Assembly (NCBI GenBank): GCA_003019535.1
Contig: NEXG01000003.1
Coordinates: 87,480 to 120,251 of the forward strand
Direction of reading: 5' to 3'
DNA from: Candidatus Marsarchaeota G2 archaeon ECH_B_1
Lineage (GTDB): Archaea > Thermoproteota > Thermoprotei_A > Marsarchaeales > Marsarchaeaceae
DNA: 32,772 nucleotides
This document shows positions 8,037-15,833 of this stretch, one piece after another; position 1 is the stretch's first letter; each line of letters begins with the position of its first letter. Made by a program: the position numbers and the translations under genes. The notes under the pieces are model-generated. The model was not told where the DNA came from. It ran no database searches and saw only the letters and a list, made by a program, of their open reading frames with translations.

Positions 8037-9318
8037 GTTTGAGTCTCAGGAGACGGATGGATTTAGTTCATACTTTGGTCAGGATGTGTTAGAGGACCTG
8101 CTCTACTCGATGTTTAACCCTGAGGGGATGGAGGATTCGGCGCAGAATCTGAGCGACGACGACTTGGATAGGTTGATTGAGGAGCAGATGGCTAAGTGGG
8201 AGGAGATTAGGGATGATGTTGAGCAGAAGCTTTCTGTGAATAAGCAGAACTGGATGTACCGTGACTGGCTTGAAGAGAAGATGAAGCGTGACTTCATAAG
8301 GAGGAATGCGTGGCAGGAGTTGCTTGAAGCGATAAAGCAGGGCAAACTCGACCCAAAGAGCCTATCACTGAATAAGCTCACACAGATGTTCCCATCAGAG
8401 ATCGCGAAGGGCTTGGAGAAAGAGGGTTACTTGGAGCTTAGGAACTTCTGGGATAGTCAAAGGGGAGGCTACACGCTTGGGTGGTTTGACTTCACAGCTG
8501 CTGGTGAGAGGGTCATCGCGAAGAAGGTTTTGAATGAAGTGCTCGAGAACATGGTGTTACCCTGCATCGACTATGGGGAAGAGCAGAGAGGTTTCGGGGT
8601 CAACCCCTCCGACACCATCATGGAGTACGATGAATTCCTCCACCACTACGACCTAGTGGATGTGTACGAAACACTGCTCAACGCGAGTCTGCGGCGTTCA
8701 GCCAATATTTTCGACCCTAACGATATAAAGGTGAGGGTGCCGTCAAGCCGCTACTCAGCCTCCAACGTGATCCTCATTGACTCCTCGAACTCCATGTATG
8801 GTCCAAAGTTTAGGGGGGCCATCATGGCGTCCCTTGCCTTTAAGAAGCTTCTAGAAGACTATTTCAGGGATGACGAGCTTTTCGTTGTGGCGTACGACGA
8901 TGAGCCTGTCCTAGTCAGGGAGGGGGAGATACTTAGGCTTAGACCTCAGGGTAACACGGACATAGGCTCAGCGATTGATTTCGCAGTGGACCTTCTCAGA
9001 AGATGCGAGGGTAACCGGAACATCTTCCTCATAACAGATGGGGAGCCGACCAGTTCGTGTAACGCTGAGCTCAACCCCGAGGAGAATGCGTATAGGGCGG
9101 CGCGTAGGGCGGCCATGGAGGATGTGAACCTCAACATAATACTACTCGACCAGAAACCAGAGTTACGTGCTATAGCTGATAATATGGCGAGGGTTAATGG
9201 GAGGTCGACTGTCACCTACGTAGGAGACCCCCAGCGCCTCAAGGATTTCTTCGTGAGAAACTACATGACTTCAAAGGGGCTAAACGTGAGGAGGCTCACA
9301 CGGAGAGGTTTAATCTAA
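8017..9318 (+). CDS. VWA-domain partner of the MoxR-like ATPase
   Basis: The C-terminal half holds a von Willebrand A domain with a full MIDAS site. Counted from GTG 8011 these are D257-S-S259-N-S261, T316 (G-N-T-D-I-G) and D343 (I-T-D-G-E-P). It would bind Mg2+ and a target acidic residue. Residues 45-110 are charged and helical (probably coiled coil). A region at 115-170 (Y-L-E-L-R-N-F-W, Y-T-L-G-W-F-D-F-T-A-A-G-E-R) looks like a winged helix. The ATG at 8017 lies nine bases after GGGAGG; a GTG at 8011 is also in frame. In MoxR/VWA and ChlI/ChlD systems the VWA subunit couples the ATPase ring to its client. Its stop overlaps the stop of the convergent ABC gene by four bases. Confidence 0.87.
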   Translation: MEKPPCRFESQETDGFSSYFGQDVLEDLLYSMFNPEGMEDSAQNLSDDDLDRLIEEQMAKWEEIRDDVEQKLSVNKQNWMYRDWLEEKMKRDFIRRNAWQELLEAIKQGKLDPKSLSLNKLTQMFPSEIAKGLEKEGYLELRNFWDSQRGGYTLGWFDFTAAGERVIAKKVLNEVLENMVLPCIDYGEEQRGFGVNPSDTIMEYDEFLHHYDLVDVYETLLNASLRRSANIFDPNDIKVRVPSSRYSASNVILIDSSNSMYGPKFRGAIMASLAFKKLLEDYFRDDELFVVAYDDEPVLVREGEILRLRPQGNTDIGSAIDFAVDLLRRCEGNRNIFLITDGEPTSSCNAELNPEENAYRAARRAAMEDVNLNIILLDQKPELRAIADNMARVNGRSTVTYVGDPQRLKDFFVRNYMTSKGLNVRRLTRRGLI

Positions 9319-11099
9319 ACCCTGTCTCCAAATGTTGTCTGATACCTATACATACCCATAAGTCTGGGATTCTCCTGGAGCACCTTGGCGGGTGGACCTT
9401 GGGTCACAACCCTGCCATCCTCAACGTAGACTACACTATCACACATCATGATTGTTGTCAGCCTGTGCGCCACTATGAGCACGCTTCTGTTCTGCATGAG
9501 CTTCGTTACCGTGTCCTGTATTGCTCTCTCAGCTGGTGGGTCGAGCTGTGATGTAGCCTCATCTAGGATGAGTATCGATGGCTGCTTCACTATAGCCCTC
9601 GCCAGGCCGATGAGCTGTTTTTGGCCCTCAGATATGTTTGAGCCCCGCTCCGAGAGTATGGTGAAGTATCCCTGCGGCAGCCTTGATAGCATCGCATCCA
9701 AACCGTACTCAACCATTAAGCGTTTTACTTGTTCCTCTGTGAGTGCTGGGTTGCCAAAGCGTATGTTTTCCATCACGCTACCCTCAAAGAGGGTGTTCTC
9801 TTGGAAGACCACCGCCACATGCTGCCTGAAGCTCTCCGTGTCAATTTGGGTGAGGTCGATGCCATCCACAAGTATTCGTCCCCCCGAAGGCTCATAGTAC
9901 TTTAGTAGGAGGCTCACTATGGTTGTTTTACCCGCACCGGTGGGGCCTATCAGCGCCACCTTTGAACCCGTCGGCATGATGAATGATACACCGTGGAGTA
10001 CCTCCCTCCCATCATACCTGAATCTCACATCCACGAATTCAACTTGCCCCTCCAGTCGACGAACCCTTAATAGGTTCGGCTTGGGAGCCACCTTCCCCCC
10101 TTCATCTATAAGCCTGTAAACCCTGTCTAGACCCGTCATCGCGGACTGGTAGGAATTATAGAATAGGGATAGTTGAAGCACGGGGTTAAAGAAGTTCTGA
10201 ACGTAGAGTACGAATGAAACGAGTATACCCACAGTTATGGCTGAGCTGAGAACCTGTCTTGCACCGAAGAACAGCACTATGGCTATCCCGATGGCCTCGA
10301 TTATCTGCACCATGCTGTTATAGAAGGCCGAAAGCTTGGAGGCCCGCAGGTTGGCTACTAGGTTCTCGGTATTAACCCTGTCAAACCTCCTCGCCTCTTC
10401 CTCTTCCCGCGCGAAGCTCTTAACAACCTTTATCCCACCAACCACCTCCTGGAAGTTTGATGTAACAGCAGCAATCTTTCTACGAGTCTCAAAGAACCTT
10501 TCACGTACCCTCTTCTGCATCAACGCTGAGAACACGGCTAGCACCGGTATGATGCTGAGTGATACTAGGGTTAGACTGGGGTCGAGGTAGACCATGAGCC
10601 CAATAGAGCCTACAATCGCGGTGAGACCCGCGAGCACCTGTGGTAGCTGGAATGTTAGGAAGTCGCTTAAGGCCTCCGCGTCGTTTGTAACGTTGCTGAT
10701 TATTCTCCCACTCGGCCTCCTAGTGTAGTAGGAGGCATTAACCCTTTGGAGGCTCTCAAAACACATGTCCCTCAAATCCTTTATCACCCTCTGCGCGAGG
10801 ACGGGCATAAGATAGGTCCTCCTACCCTCGAATGCGTAGTTGAGTAGGTAGAGCGCCGCGTATAACCCTGCGAAAAGGTAAACACCGTGCATGTTCCTCG
10901 CCAGTATGCTGTTCACAGCGAGCCCCAAAACGTAGGGGGAAGTCATCCCCACGGCTGTGCTCACAAATATGGTTATCGCGACGAAGACAACATCCCTCTT
11001 ATACTTGAAGAGGTGTTGTAAGAGTCTTTTCGCCTTGGCGAGGTCACCCATATACTGTTTTTCTCCTTCCCGCTCAACGTATGGCCCCATCCAACCCAT
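9315..11099 (-). CDS. ABC exporter half-transporter, catalytic-site subunit
   Basis: Six N-terminal membrane helices precede an ATPase domain: Walker A G-P-T-G-A-G-K-T-T, a signature in the unusual form I-S-E-G-Q-K, Walker B I-L-I-L-D-E with the catalytic Glu, and the switch His in A-H-R-L-T-T. This is the MsbA/BmrA/TM287-288 exporter type. Together with the upstream gene it should form a heterodimer (see that entry). ATG 11099 follows TAGGTGGGCC at good distance; GTG 11108 gives three more residues. It directly follows the partner gene without a gap. The substrate cannot be told (lipid, peptide or drug). The 3' end overlaps the VWA gene on the other strand. Confidence 0.92.
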   Translation of the reverse strand: MGWMGPYVEREGEKQYMGDLAKAKRLLQHLFKYKRDVVFVAITIFVSTAVGMTSPYVLGLAVNSILARNMHGVYLFAGLYAALYLLNYAFEGRRTYLMPVLAQRVIKDLRDMCFESLQRVNASYYTRRPSGRIISNVTNDAEALSDFLTFQLPQVLAGLTAIVGSIGLMVYLDPSLTLVSLSIIPVLAVFSALMQKRVRERFFETRRKIAAVTSNFQEVVGGIKVVKSFAREEEEARRFDRVNTENLVANLRASKLSAFYNSMVQIIEAIGIAIVLFFGARQVLSSAITVGILVSFVLYVQNFFNPVLQLSLFYNSYQSAMTGLDRVYRLIDEGGKVAPKPNLLRVRRLEGQVEFVDVRFRYDGREVLHGVSFIMPTGSKVALIGPTGAGKTTIVSLLLKYYEPSGGRILVDGIDLTQIDTESFRQHVAVVFQENTLFEGSVMENIRFGNPALTEEQVKRLMVEYGLDAMLSRLPQGYFTILSERGSNISEGQKQLIGLARAIVKQPSILILDEATSQLDPPAERAIQDTVTKLMQNRSVLIVAHRLTTIMMCDSVVYVEDGRVVTQGPPAKVLQENPRLMGMYRYQTTFGDRV

Positions 11100-11108
11100 C
11101 TGGCCCAC

Positions 11109-12833
11109 CTACCCAGCAACCCGTTGCTTAGCGCCGAAAAGCCGGGAGAATTCCCCGTTTGACTGCATAAGTGTGCGTACATCCCCATCCTCAACTATCT
11201 TGCCCTCCTTAAGCACAACCACTCTACTTGTCAGGTTGAGCATCGATAGCCTATGGGTCACAAGTAGCACCGTGCACCCTTTAAAGCGTAGCCTGAGGGC
11301 ATCCTTAATGGCCATCTCCGTCTCCGCGTCTAGGTTGGATGTGGGGTCATCCAGTATAAGAATCTTCGGCTTGGAGAGTATTGCTCTCGCTATGGCTACA
11401 CGCTGCCTCTGGCCCACTGATAGTGTTATCCCTCTCTCACCCACCATCGTGGAGTATCCTTCAGGGAGACTCTCTATGAACTCATCAAGCCTAGCGATCC
11501 TAGCCGCCTCCCTGACCTCCTCAGGTTTGGGGTCGAATGCTCCAAGAGCTATGTTGTCATATATTGTGCCACTGAATAAAACAATGTCTTGAGACACGTA
11601 TCCAATCCTTCTCCGAAGAGACTTGGTGTTATAGCTTTTGACGTCCACACCGTCGATGAGCACCCTCCCCCTGTCTGGGTCATAGAAACGTGGCACGAGC
11701 TGCACGAGGCTTGACTTACCCGAGCCCGATTCGCCGACTATACCCACAACCTCCTCTGGCGCCACCCTGAGGCTAACACCCCTCAGTATCTGTTTTCCGC
11801 GCTGACTTAGCCAAACATCCTCGAACACAACCTCGCCCTTTATGTTATCCGCATCTATACCCTGGGTATTCTCGTTTGATTCATCTTGGGCGTACATCAC
11901 TTCAATTAGTCTCCTCATCCCAGCCATAGCGTTCTCGAAGAGCACGACGAGTTGGCCGTAGAACCTTATGGGTGAGAGTATAAGTGTGTACACGTATATC
12001 GCGGATTCAAGCGAGCCTATGGTTATCCCCCCAGCGGTGTAGCCGAAGCCCCCATACACGAGGAGTGAAGCGGTGGCTAGGCTCACCACGAGGCTCAGAA
12101 GTGGGCTTATTATTGAACGTATACGTGAAACCTCAACGTAGTTTTCGAGGTAATCCTGTGTGAGCGACCTGAATACTTGGGTTTGCCGTTCCTCCGCGTT
12201 GTAAGCCCTCACAACTCTATAACCCAGAATATTCTGCTGGAGCCAAGAGGTCATCGCACCATACTTTAACCTTATCTTATCCCATAATGGCTCCTGCTTT
12301 ACTGCTAGGATGACAGTTAGTGTTAAGAGCACGGGTACAGTTGCTAGAAATATTAGCACGAATTTCATGTTGATCGTGTAAAGCGTGTAGACAGCTAAAA
12401 CCAGTAGGAAGCTCGTGGTTAGCAGCTGTGGTAGACCGATACCAAGAACCCTCCTCACAGCTTCAACATCCATGGTGGACCTACTTGTGAGGTCGCCGCT
12501 CGAAACAGATTCGTGAAACCTGAAGCTTTTCGATTCAACCGAAGAAAAGAGATCCCTTCTCAAGTCGTAGGCAACCCTCTGAGCTATCCATTGGCCACCA
12601 TAGCTCACCACGAACTGGAAAACAGCCGACACAGCCGTGACCCCTATTATCATTAGGGCGAAGTTGAGTAGTAGGCTCTCCTTTCCACCACCTACAGCCG
12701 TATTCACAGCGTCGCCGAGGAGCACGGCCACGTAGAGTCTGAGCTTCGTGGATATATAGGCGCCGACTATAATGCCCACTAAAACATACCAGTAGCGCGC
12801 TAAGTAGTTCAAAAAAACCTTTACAGGCCTCAA
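11109..12833 (-). CDS. ABC exporter half-transporter, degenerate-site subunit
   Basis: 574 residues with six membrane helices, then Walker A G-E-S-G-S-G-K-S-S, signature L-S-V-G-Q-R, Walker B I-L-I-L-D-D with Asp where the catalytic Glu should be, and T-H-R-L-S-M. Replacement of the Glu marks the non-hydrolysing site of asymmetric exporters such as TM287/288. Pairing it with the next gene puts the degenerate Walker B opposite the degenerate I-S-E-G-Q signature, and the intact Walker B opposite L-S-V-G-Q. The TTG start has no clear ribosome site. A TATA-like CCTTAAAATA at about 12864-12873 suggests a short-leader or leaderless transcript for the two-gene operon. Confidence 0.92.
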   Translation of the reverse strand: MRPVKVFLNYLARYWYVLVGIIVGAYISTKLRLYVAVLLGDAVNTAVGGGKESLLLNFALMIIGVTAVSAVFQFVVSYGGQWIAQRVAYDLRRDLFSSVESKSFRFHESVSSGDLTSRSTMDVEAVRRVLGIGLPQLLTTSFLLVLAVYTLYTINMKFVLIFLATVPVLLTLTVILAVKQEPLWDKIRLKYGAMTSWLQQNILGYRVVRAYNAEERQTQVFRSLTQDYLENYVEVSRIRSIISPLLSLVVSLATASLLVYGGFGYTAGGITIGSLESAIYVYTLILSPIRFYGQLVVLFENAMAGMRRLIEVMYAQDESNENTQGIDADNIKGEVVFEDVWLSQRGKQILRGVSLRVAPEEVVGIVGESGSGKSSLVQLVPRFYDPDRGRVLIDGVDVKSYNTKSLRRRIGYVSQDIVLFSGTIYDNIALGAFDPKPEEVREAARIARLDEFIESLPEGYSTMVGERGITLSVGQRQRVAIARAILSKPKILILDDPTSNLDAETEMAIKDALRLRFKGCTVLLVTHRLSMLNLTSRVVVLKEGKIVEDGDVRTLMQSNGEFSRLFGAKQRVAG

Positions 12834-13020
12834 AAAAACACCGTGAAACCTTCCTCACAACCCTATTTTAAGGTTTTGCGGGAAGGTCAACCGAAGATAA
12901 TCCTAAAAGTCCTTTGATAGTATGATAAGCTCTCGTGTAGCACAGCTTAAAATATTGAAAACGGGTTTGATGGGTTAAAGCAACATATTCCGTCCCTATA
13001 TCTAAACGTCTGGGGAGGAT

Positions 13021-13353
13021 TCACCGCTGGCTCTCACTGTCAAAGCTTGGCTTTAAGAGGAAGCAGAAGCCCGTGTATAAGATTAGAAGGGAATTCCAAT
13101 ACGAAAGGAATGTGTAGGAAATATCCTTAATAGCATCGTCCATTGTGTGAGTGCTAACTACGGTCACATCGTTTTTCAAATCGAGGTGGGTGAGTTCATT
13201 AAGACTAAGGGTGTACGTCCTCAGTGTAAAGCTAGGGTTGGTTGAAGCCATTGGAAAGGGAGTTCGCCTGCCTCCCGTGTGGTTCCTGAGTGACAGGGAT
13301 GTAGCCTCAGCCTTGGTAATCATGGGAGAAAGGACTATGAGTGTGGTGCTCAT
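13021..13353 (-). CDS. Doubtful small protein with C-terminal membrane segment
   Basis: 110 residues from ATG 13353 (GTG 13362 is also in frame). The N-terminus is weakly hydrophobic (S-T-T-L-I-V-L-S-P-M-I) and residues 80-100 (Y-W-N-S-L-L-I-L-Y-T-G-F-C-F-L-L) could cross the membrane. The middle reads like a plausible beta domain (F-T-L-R-T-Y-T-L-S-L-N-E-L, D-V-T-V-V-S-T-H-T). No ribosome site or family was recognised. An open frame on the other strand (13151-13357) competes but looks less natural. It may be a relic or a real lineage-specific surface protein. Confidence 0.35.
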   Translation of the reverse strand: MSTTLIVLSPMITKAEATSLSLRNHTGGRRTPFPMASTNPSFTLRTYTLSLNELTHLDLKNDVTVVSTHTMDDAIKDISYTFLSYWNSLLILYTGFCFLLKPSFDSESQR

Positions 13354-13389
13354 GTAAAGCACGCAGAGATGATCATACCTCTACGAGTA

Positions 13390-13476
13390 GGATGCTGGAA
13401 TACATTCCAGTCATCCCACATGTGAAGGCAAGCATACCGATGAAACGGTAAGCCGCGTCCGTAGGCGAGGGCGGGG
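13390..13476 (+). ncRNA. Candidate structured RNA or IS200/IS605-type relic (three hairpins)
   Basis: Three stem-loops follow each other in 87 bases without a convincing gene. Hairpin 1: GGATGCTGGAAT (13390-13401) with ATTCCAG-T-CATCC (13404-13416), twelve pairs, one bulge, two-base loop. Hairpin 2: TACCG/CGGTA (13435-13439, 13446-13450), six-base loop. Hairpin 3: CCGCGTCC/GGGCGGGG (13453-13460, 13469-13476), seven of eight pairs including one G-T, then TAGTTCGC. A C/G-rich hairpin followed by TAGTTC resembles the right ends and guide-RNA scaffolds of archaeal IS200/IS605 TnpB elements, recalled from memory. No TnpB gene remains. An unrelated structured RNA is equally possible. Confidence 0.4.
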
Positions 13477-13485
13477 TAGTTCGCT

Positions 13486-13543
13486 CATAAAAATACGGGG
13501 AAATCCTAAAAGGCAGTAAAAATCCGAAACCCGTACTTTTATG
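13486..13543. repeat. 14-bp inverted repeat with outward-facing TATA-like boxes
   Basis: CATAAAAATACGGG (13486-13499) and CCCGTACTTTTATG (13530-13543) match as inverted repeats at 13 of 14 positions, with 30 bases between. Each arm read outward looks like a BRE plus TATA (CCCGTAnTTTTATG). The pair may therefore be a divergent promoter or a repressor operator rather than a hairpin. The remaining gap up to 13662 holds only the TATA box of the next gene. Confidence 0.55.
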
Positions 13544-13629
13544 TTAGAGAGAAAATATATCAATCTAAAACTAGGTTCTTTAGACTGGTGGCCAGCCATT
13601 TAGGGTATAGTGTTCAAAGACTATGCAAG

Positions 13630-13640
13630 GCTTATTTTAA
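13630..13640 (+). promoter_or_regulatory. TATA box for the SCP2-like gene
   Basis: GCTTATTTTAA, centred about 28 bases before ATG 13663, supports a leaderless transcript and this start codon. Confidence 0.55.
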
Positions 13641-13662
13641 ACGTGGTGGCTATAGGTGGTAA

Positions 13663-14061
13663 ATGGCTGTTTTCCCTAGTCCGGAGTGGCTGGATAACTA
13701 TGTTGAAGCTTTGAATAGTGACCCAGAGTTCTCAAGGAGCACAAAGGGTTGGGTATGGGTTATACTCTTTATAGTTGAAGAGGATGGGTCGAAACGTTCT
13801 CCTGGTTTCCTTGTAGAAGTAGCTGATGGGGTGTGTCGTCGGCACAAATACTACGTAGATGCAGGTTCTGTAAATTCGCCGTATAGGCTTTGGGGTCCTA
13901 GGCAGGCGTGGTTAGACCTTATTCAAGGTAGAATCAACCCCACCAAGGCTCTGGGTCAAGGTAGGATTCATGTGTCCGCGAATCAGGCGACGCTTGGGAG
14001 ATTCGTTGAGACGGCTAAAACCCTCCTCAGCTGTTTAGCTGCAGTCCAAAGCGACACATAG
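13663..14061 (+). CDS. SCP2 sterol-carrier-like domain protein
   Basis: 132 residues, about the size of a single SCP2 domain. The start F-P-S-P-E-W-L-D-N-Y-V-E-A-L-N-S-D-P-E-F, then W-V-W-V-I-L-F-I-V-E-E and the end segment W-L-D-L-I-Q-G-R-I-N-P-T-K-A-L-G-Q-G-R-I-H-V follow the standalone archaeal/bacterial SCP2 pattern. The fold makes a hydrophobic tunnel for lipids or acyl-CoA; the ligand here is unknown. ATG 13663 is preceded by GGTGG and by a TATA box at leaderless distance. It stands alone, convergent with the homoserine dehydrogenase gene. Confidence 0.75.
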   Translation: MAVFPSPEWLDNYVEALNSDPEFSRSTKGWVWVILFIVEEDGSKRSPGFLVEVADGVCRRHKYYVDAGSVNSPYRLWGPRQAWLDLIQGRINPTKALGQGRIHVSANQATLGRFVETAKTLLSCLAAVQSDT

Positions 14062-14133
14062 AATTGTTATCATAGGTTTGGCGGTGGAAACAAGTTGTTA
14101 GTAGTGGGTTTACATATGGATGGGTGAAGTGTT

Positions 14134-15126
14134 CTAGTGTGATGTGCGCTTTAGGACTGTTATGATGTCGTTCATGATTGCTGATACGGTTTGTTTGCCT
14201 GCGCCGTGGCCAACAAGTGTTAACTCTCCCGCTAGGTCTGATTCGAGGTAAACCGAGTTGAGTGTGCCGTGTACGCATAGGGGGTGGTTGACGGGCACCA
14301 GTCTAGGTGCTACCTCAACGGTGTCAGCCACTGTTGCAACTAGCTTTATGGTGTACCCCGACCTCTTCGCTAGCCTTATTGCCTCAGCGGTTATGGTTTC
14401 GATGCCCCGTGTTTTCACGTCCCTGAGTTTTACGCGTTTCCCCATGATGGCGTTTGCCAGTATGACCGCCTTACACGCTGCGTCGTGGCCCCCTATGTCT
14501 ATTGATGGGTCACGTTCGGTTAGACCCCGCTCCTTGGCCTCTTTGAGGGCTGCTTCAAACCCTATCTCTTCGAAGTGCATTCTCGTGAGGATATAGTTTG
14601 TTGTGCCGTTGAGTATTCCAAGCATTCTTGTTATTCTGTCAGCCTGTAGGCATTCGCGGACAAGGGAAAACAGCGGAACCGCTCCCGCCACTGTCGCCTC
14701 ATAGAGAAGCATTACACCATGCTTCTGGGCTTCCGCGTTGAGCTCCCAGTAAGCATGGGCCAGTGGCCCCTTGTTGGCCGTCACCACGTGTGAACCCATT
14801 CTAAGCGAGTGTTGTATGTGCGTCAAACCCGGTTCACCGTCCACTATGTTTGTGGGAGTCAACTCCACGACCAAGTCGGGCGAGCACTTGTCTAATAACT
14901 CTAGACTGGTCCCACCGAGTGTGAACCCCGAATAATGCTCGAGTCCACCGGAGTCGAGGACACCATGTAACGGGAGCCCTTCGGGCGAAAACGCGTAACC
15001 CGTGCTATTAGAGACCCCCACTAAGCGGAAGTACGGGTCTACGGCTTTGATGGCACTCCATTTTTCAACCACACTTGTAAGAAGGTTTCTCCCAAGGAAG
15101 CCGTATCCCACTATGGCTACATCCAT
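14134..15126 (-). CDS. hom: Homoserine dehydrogenase
   Basis: Reduces aspartate semialdehyde to homoserine with NAD(P)H, the branch point to threonine and methionine. 330 residues, the short form without a C-terminal ACT domain. The Rossmann motif G-Y-G-F-L-G is at residues 7-12. T-A-N-K-G-P carries the conserved Lys. The substrate-binding block reads G-I-L-N-G-T-T-N-Y-I-L-T-R-M and G-L-T-E-R-D-P-S-I-D-I-G-G-H-D-A-A-C-K. The ACT-domain gene 14 bases upstream probably supplies amino-acid feedback control that other versions carry on the enzyme itself. Confidence 0.95.
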   Translation of the reverse strand: MDVAIVGYGFLGRNLLTSVVEKWSAIKAVDPYFRLVGVSNSTGYAFSPEGLPLHGVLDSGGLEHYSGFTLGGTSLELLDKCSPDLVVELTPTNIVDGEPGLTHIQHSLRMGSHVVTANKGPLAHAYWELNAEAQKHGVMLLYEATVAGAVPLFSLVRECLQADRITRMLGILNGTTNYILTRMHFEEIGFEAALKEAKERGLTERDPSIDIGGHDAACKAVILANAIMGKRVKLRDVKTRGIETITAEAIRLAKRSGYTIKLVATVADTVEVAPRLVPVNHPLCVHGTLNSVYLESDLAGELTLVGHGAGKQTVSAIMNDIITVLKRTSH

Positions 15127-15140
15127 ACCTATTCACCACA

Positions 15141-15611
15141 CTATAAGATGGGTTTCAGCAGTGTGAACCCGTGGTTGTCACACATCTCCTCAAGCCTTTT
15201 CAAGAGGTTTCCCACTTCCCTTTCTGATGCTTCAAGGTCGACCTTGACACACCTCTGCTTGGATGAGGAGCCCGAAACCTCCATTCTGCTAACGCTGAGC
15301 GTATCCAAGTAGTCAAAAAACTCGCTGATGGACGCATCACCTATGATCATAACCGTTAGGCTAGACTTCCTGAAAACCTCTTTGACCTCGAGCACCTCGG
15401 CGCCCATCTTCCTCAACTCGTCCAGCACAACACTAATTAGAAGAGTATCAGGAAACTCCGCAACCACGCTCACGGGCACATAAACATCGCCCACCCTATC
15501 CCTTTCATGGATAATCGACACAATGTTACCACCCATCTTCGCAATTGGCTCAAGCACCCTCAGCAACTGCCCGGGGGTATCTGGTAGCGCGAACGTTAAG
15601 CTGTAACGCAT
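15141..15611 (-). CDS. ACT-domain protein, likely regulator of homoserine dehydrogenase
   Basis: From ATG 15611 the protein opens M-R-Y-S-L-T-F-A-L-P-D-T-P-G-Q-L-L-R-V-L-E-P-I, the ligand-binding start of an ACT domain. A second ACT-like half follows (S-L-T-V-M-I-I-G-D, then C-V-K-V-D-L-E-A). This is the archaeal standalone family found next to hom. It probably binds threonine or another aspartate-family amino acid. A TATA-like ACCATAAGAAA at about 15630-15640 lies 25 bases before ATG 15611, supporting that start over GTG 15656, which adds a basic tail. First gene of the hom operon. Confidence 0.82.
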   Translation of the reverse strand: MRYSLTFALPDTPGQLLRVLEPIAKMGGNIVSIIHERDRVGDVYVPVSVVAEFPDTLLISVVLDELRKMGAEVLEVKEVFRKSSLTVMIIGDASISEFFDYLDTLSVSRMEVSGSSSKQRCVKVDLEASEREVGNLLKRLEEMCDNHGFTLLKPIL

Positions 15612-15719
15612 ACCCAAACTAACCCTTGACGTTTTCTTATGGTTTACTCTTTTCACCAGCTCTACCCGCTGGTCAGCAAAGCTCTTCGACCGCCAGCTTT
15701 GGTAGACCCCTCTTTAGAT

Positions 15720-15782
15720 GGTGTCCTGATTAGGGGGTGACGAATGTAGTATTCAGGCGCGGGAAACGATTATCCGGACACC
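15720..15782 (+). repeat. Intergenic element, copy A (inverted ends, shared core)
   Basis: The ends GGTGTCCTGATTA (15720-15732) and TTATCCGGACACC (15770-15782) are inverted repeats matching at 11 of 13. The core GCGCGGGAAACGA plus TTATCCGG (15757-15777) recurs at 21650-21670 (+) and 30961-30941 (-). A TTAGGG block lies 27 bases before the core in this copy. It lies between the divergent ACT and MFS genes, about 25 bases upstream of a TATA-like CTTATCTT (15803-15810). Confidence 0.65.
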
Positions 15783-15833
15783 AACGCTCTTTAACCGCCA
15801 GGCTTATCTTGGACTTTAATCTAAAAACCCTTG

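Noticed and set aside
12880-12905. GCGGGAAGG...GATAATCC near the ABC promoter as another element copy
   Set aside because: The spacing and order differ from the core, and only short pieces match.
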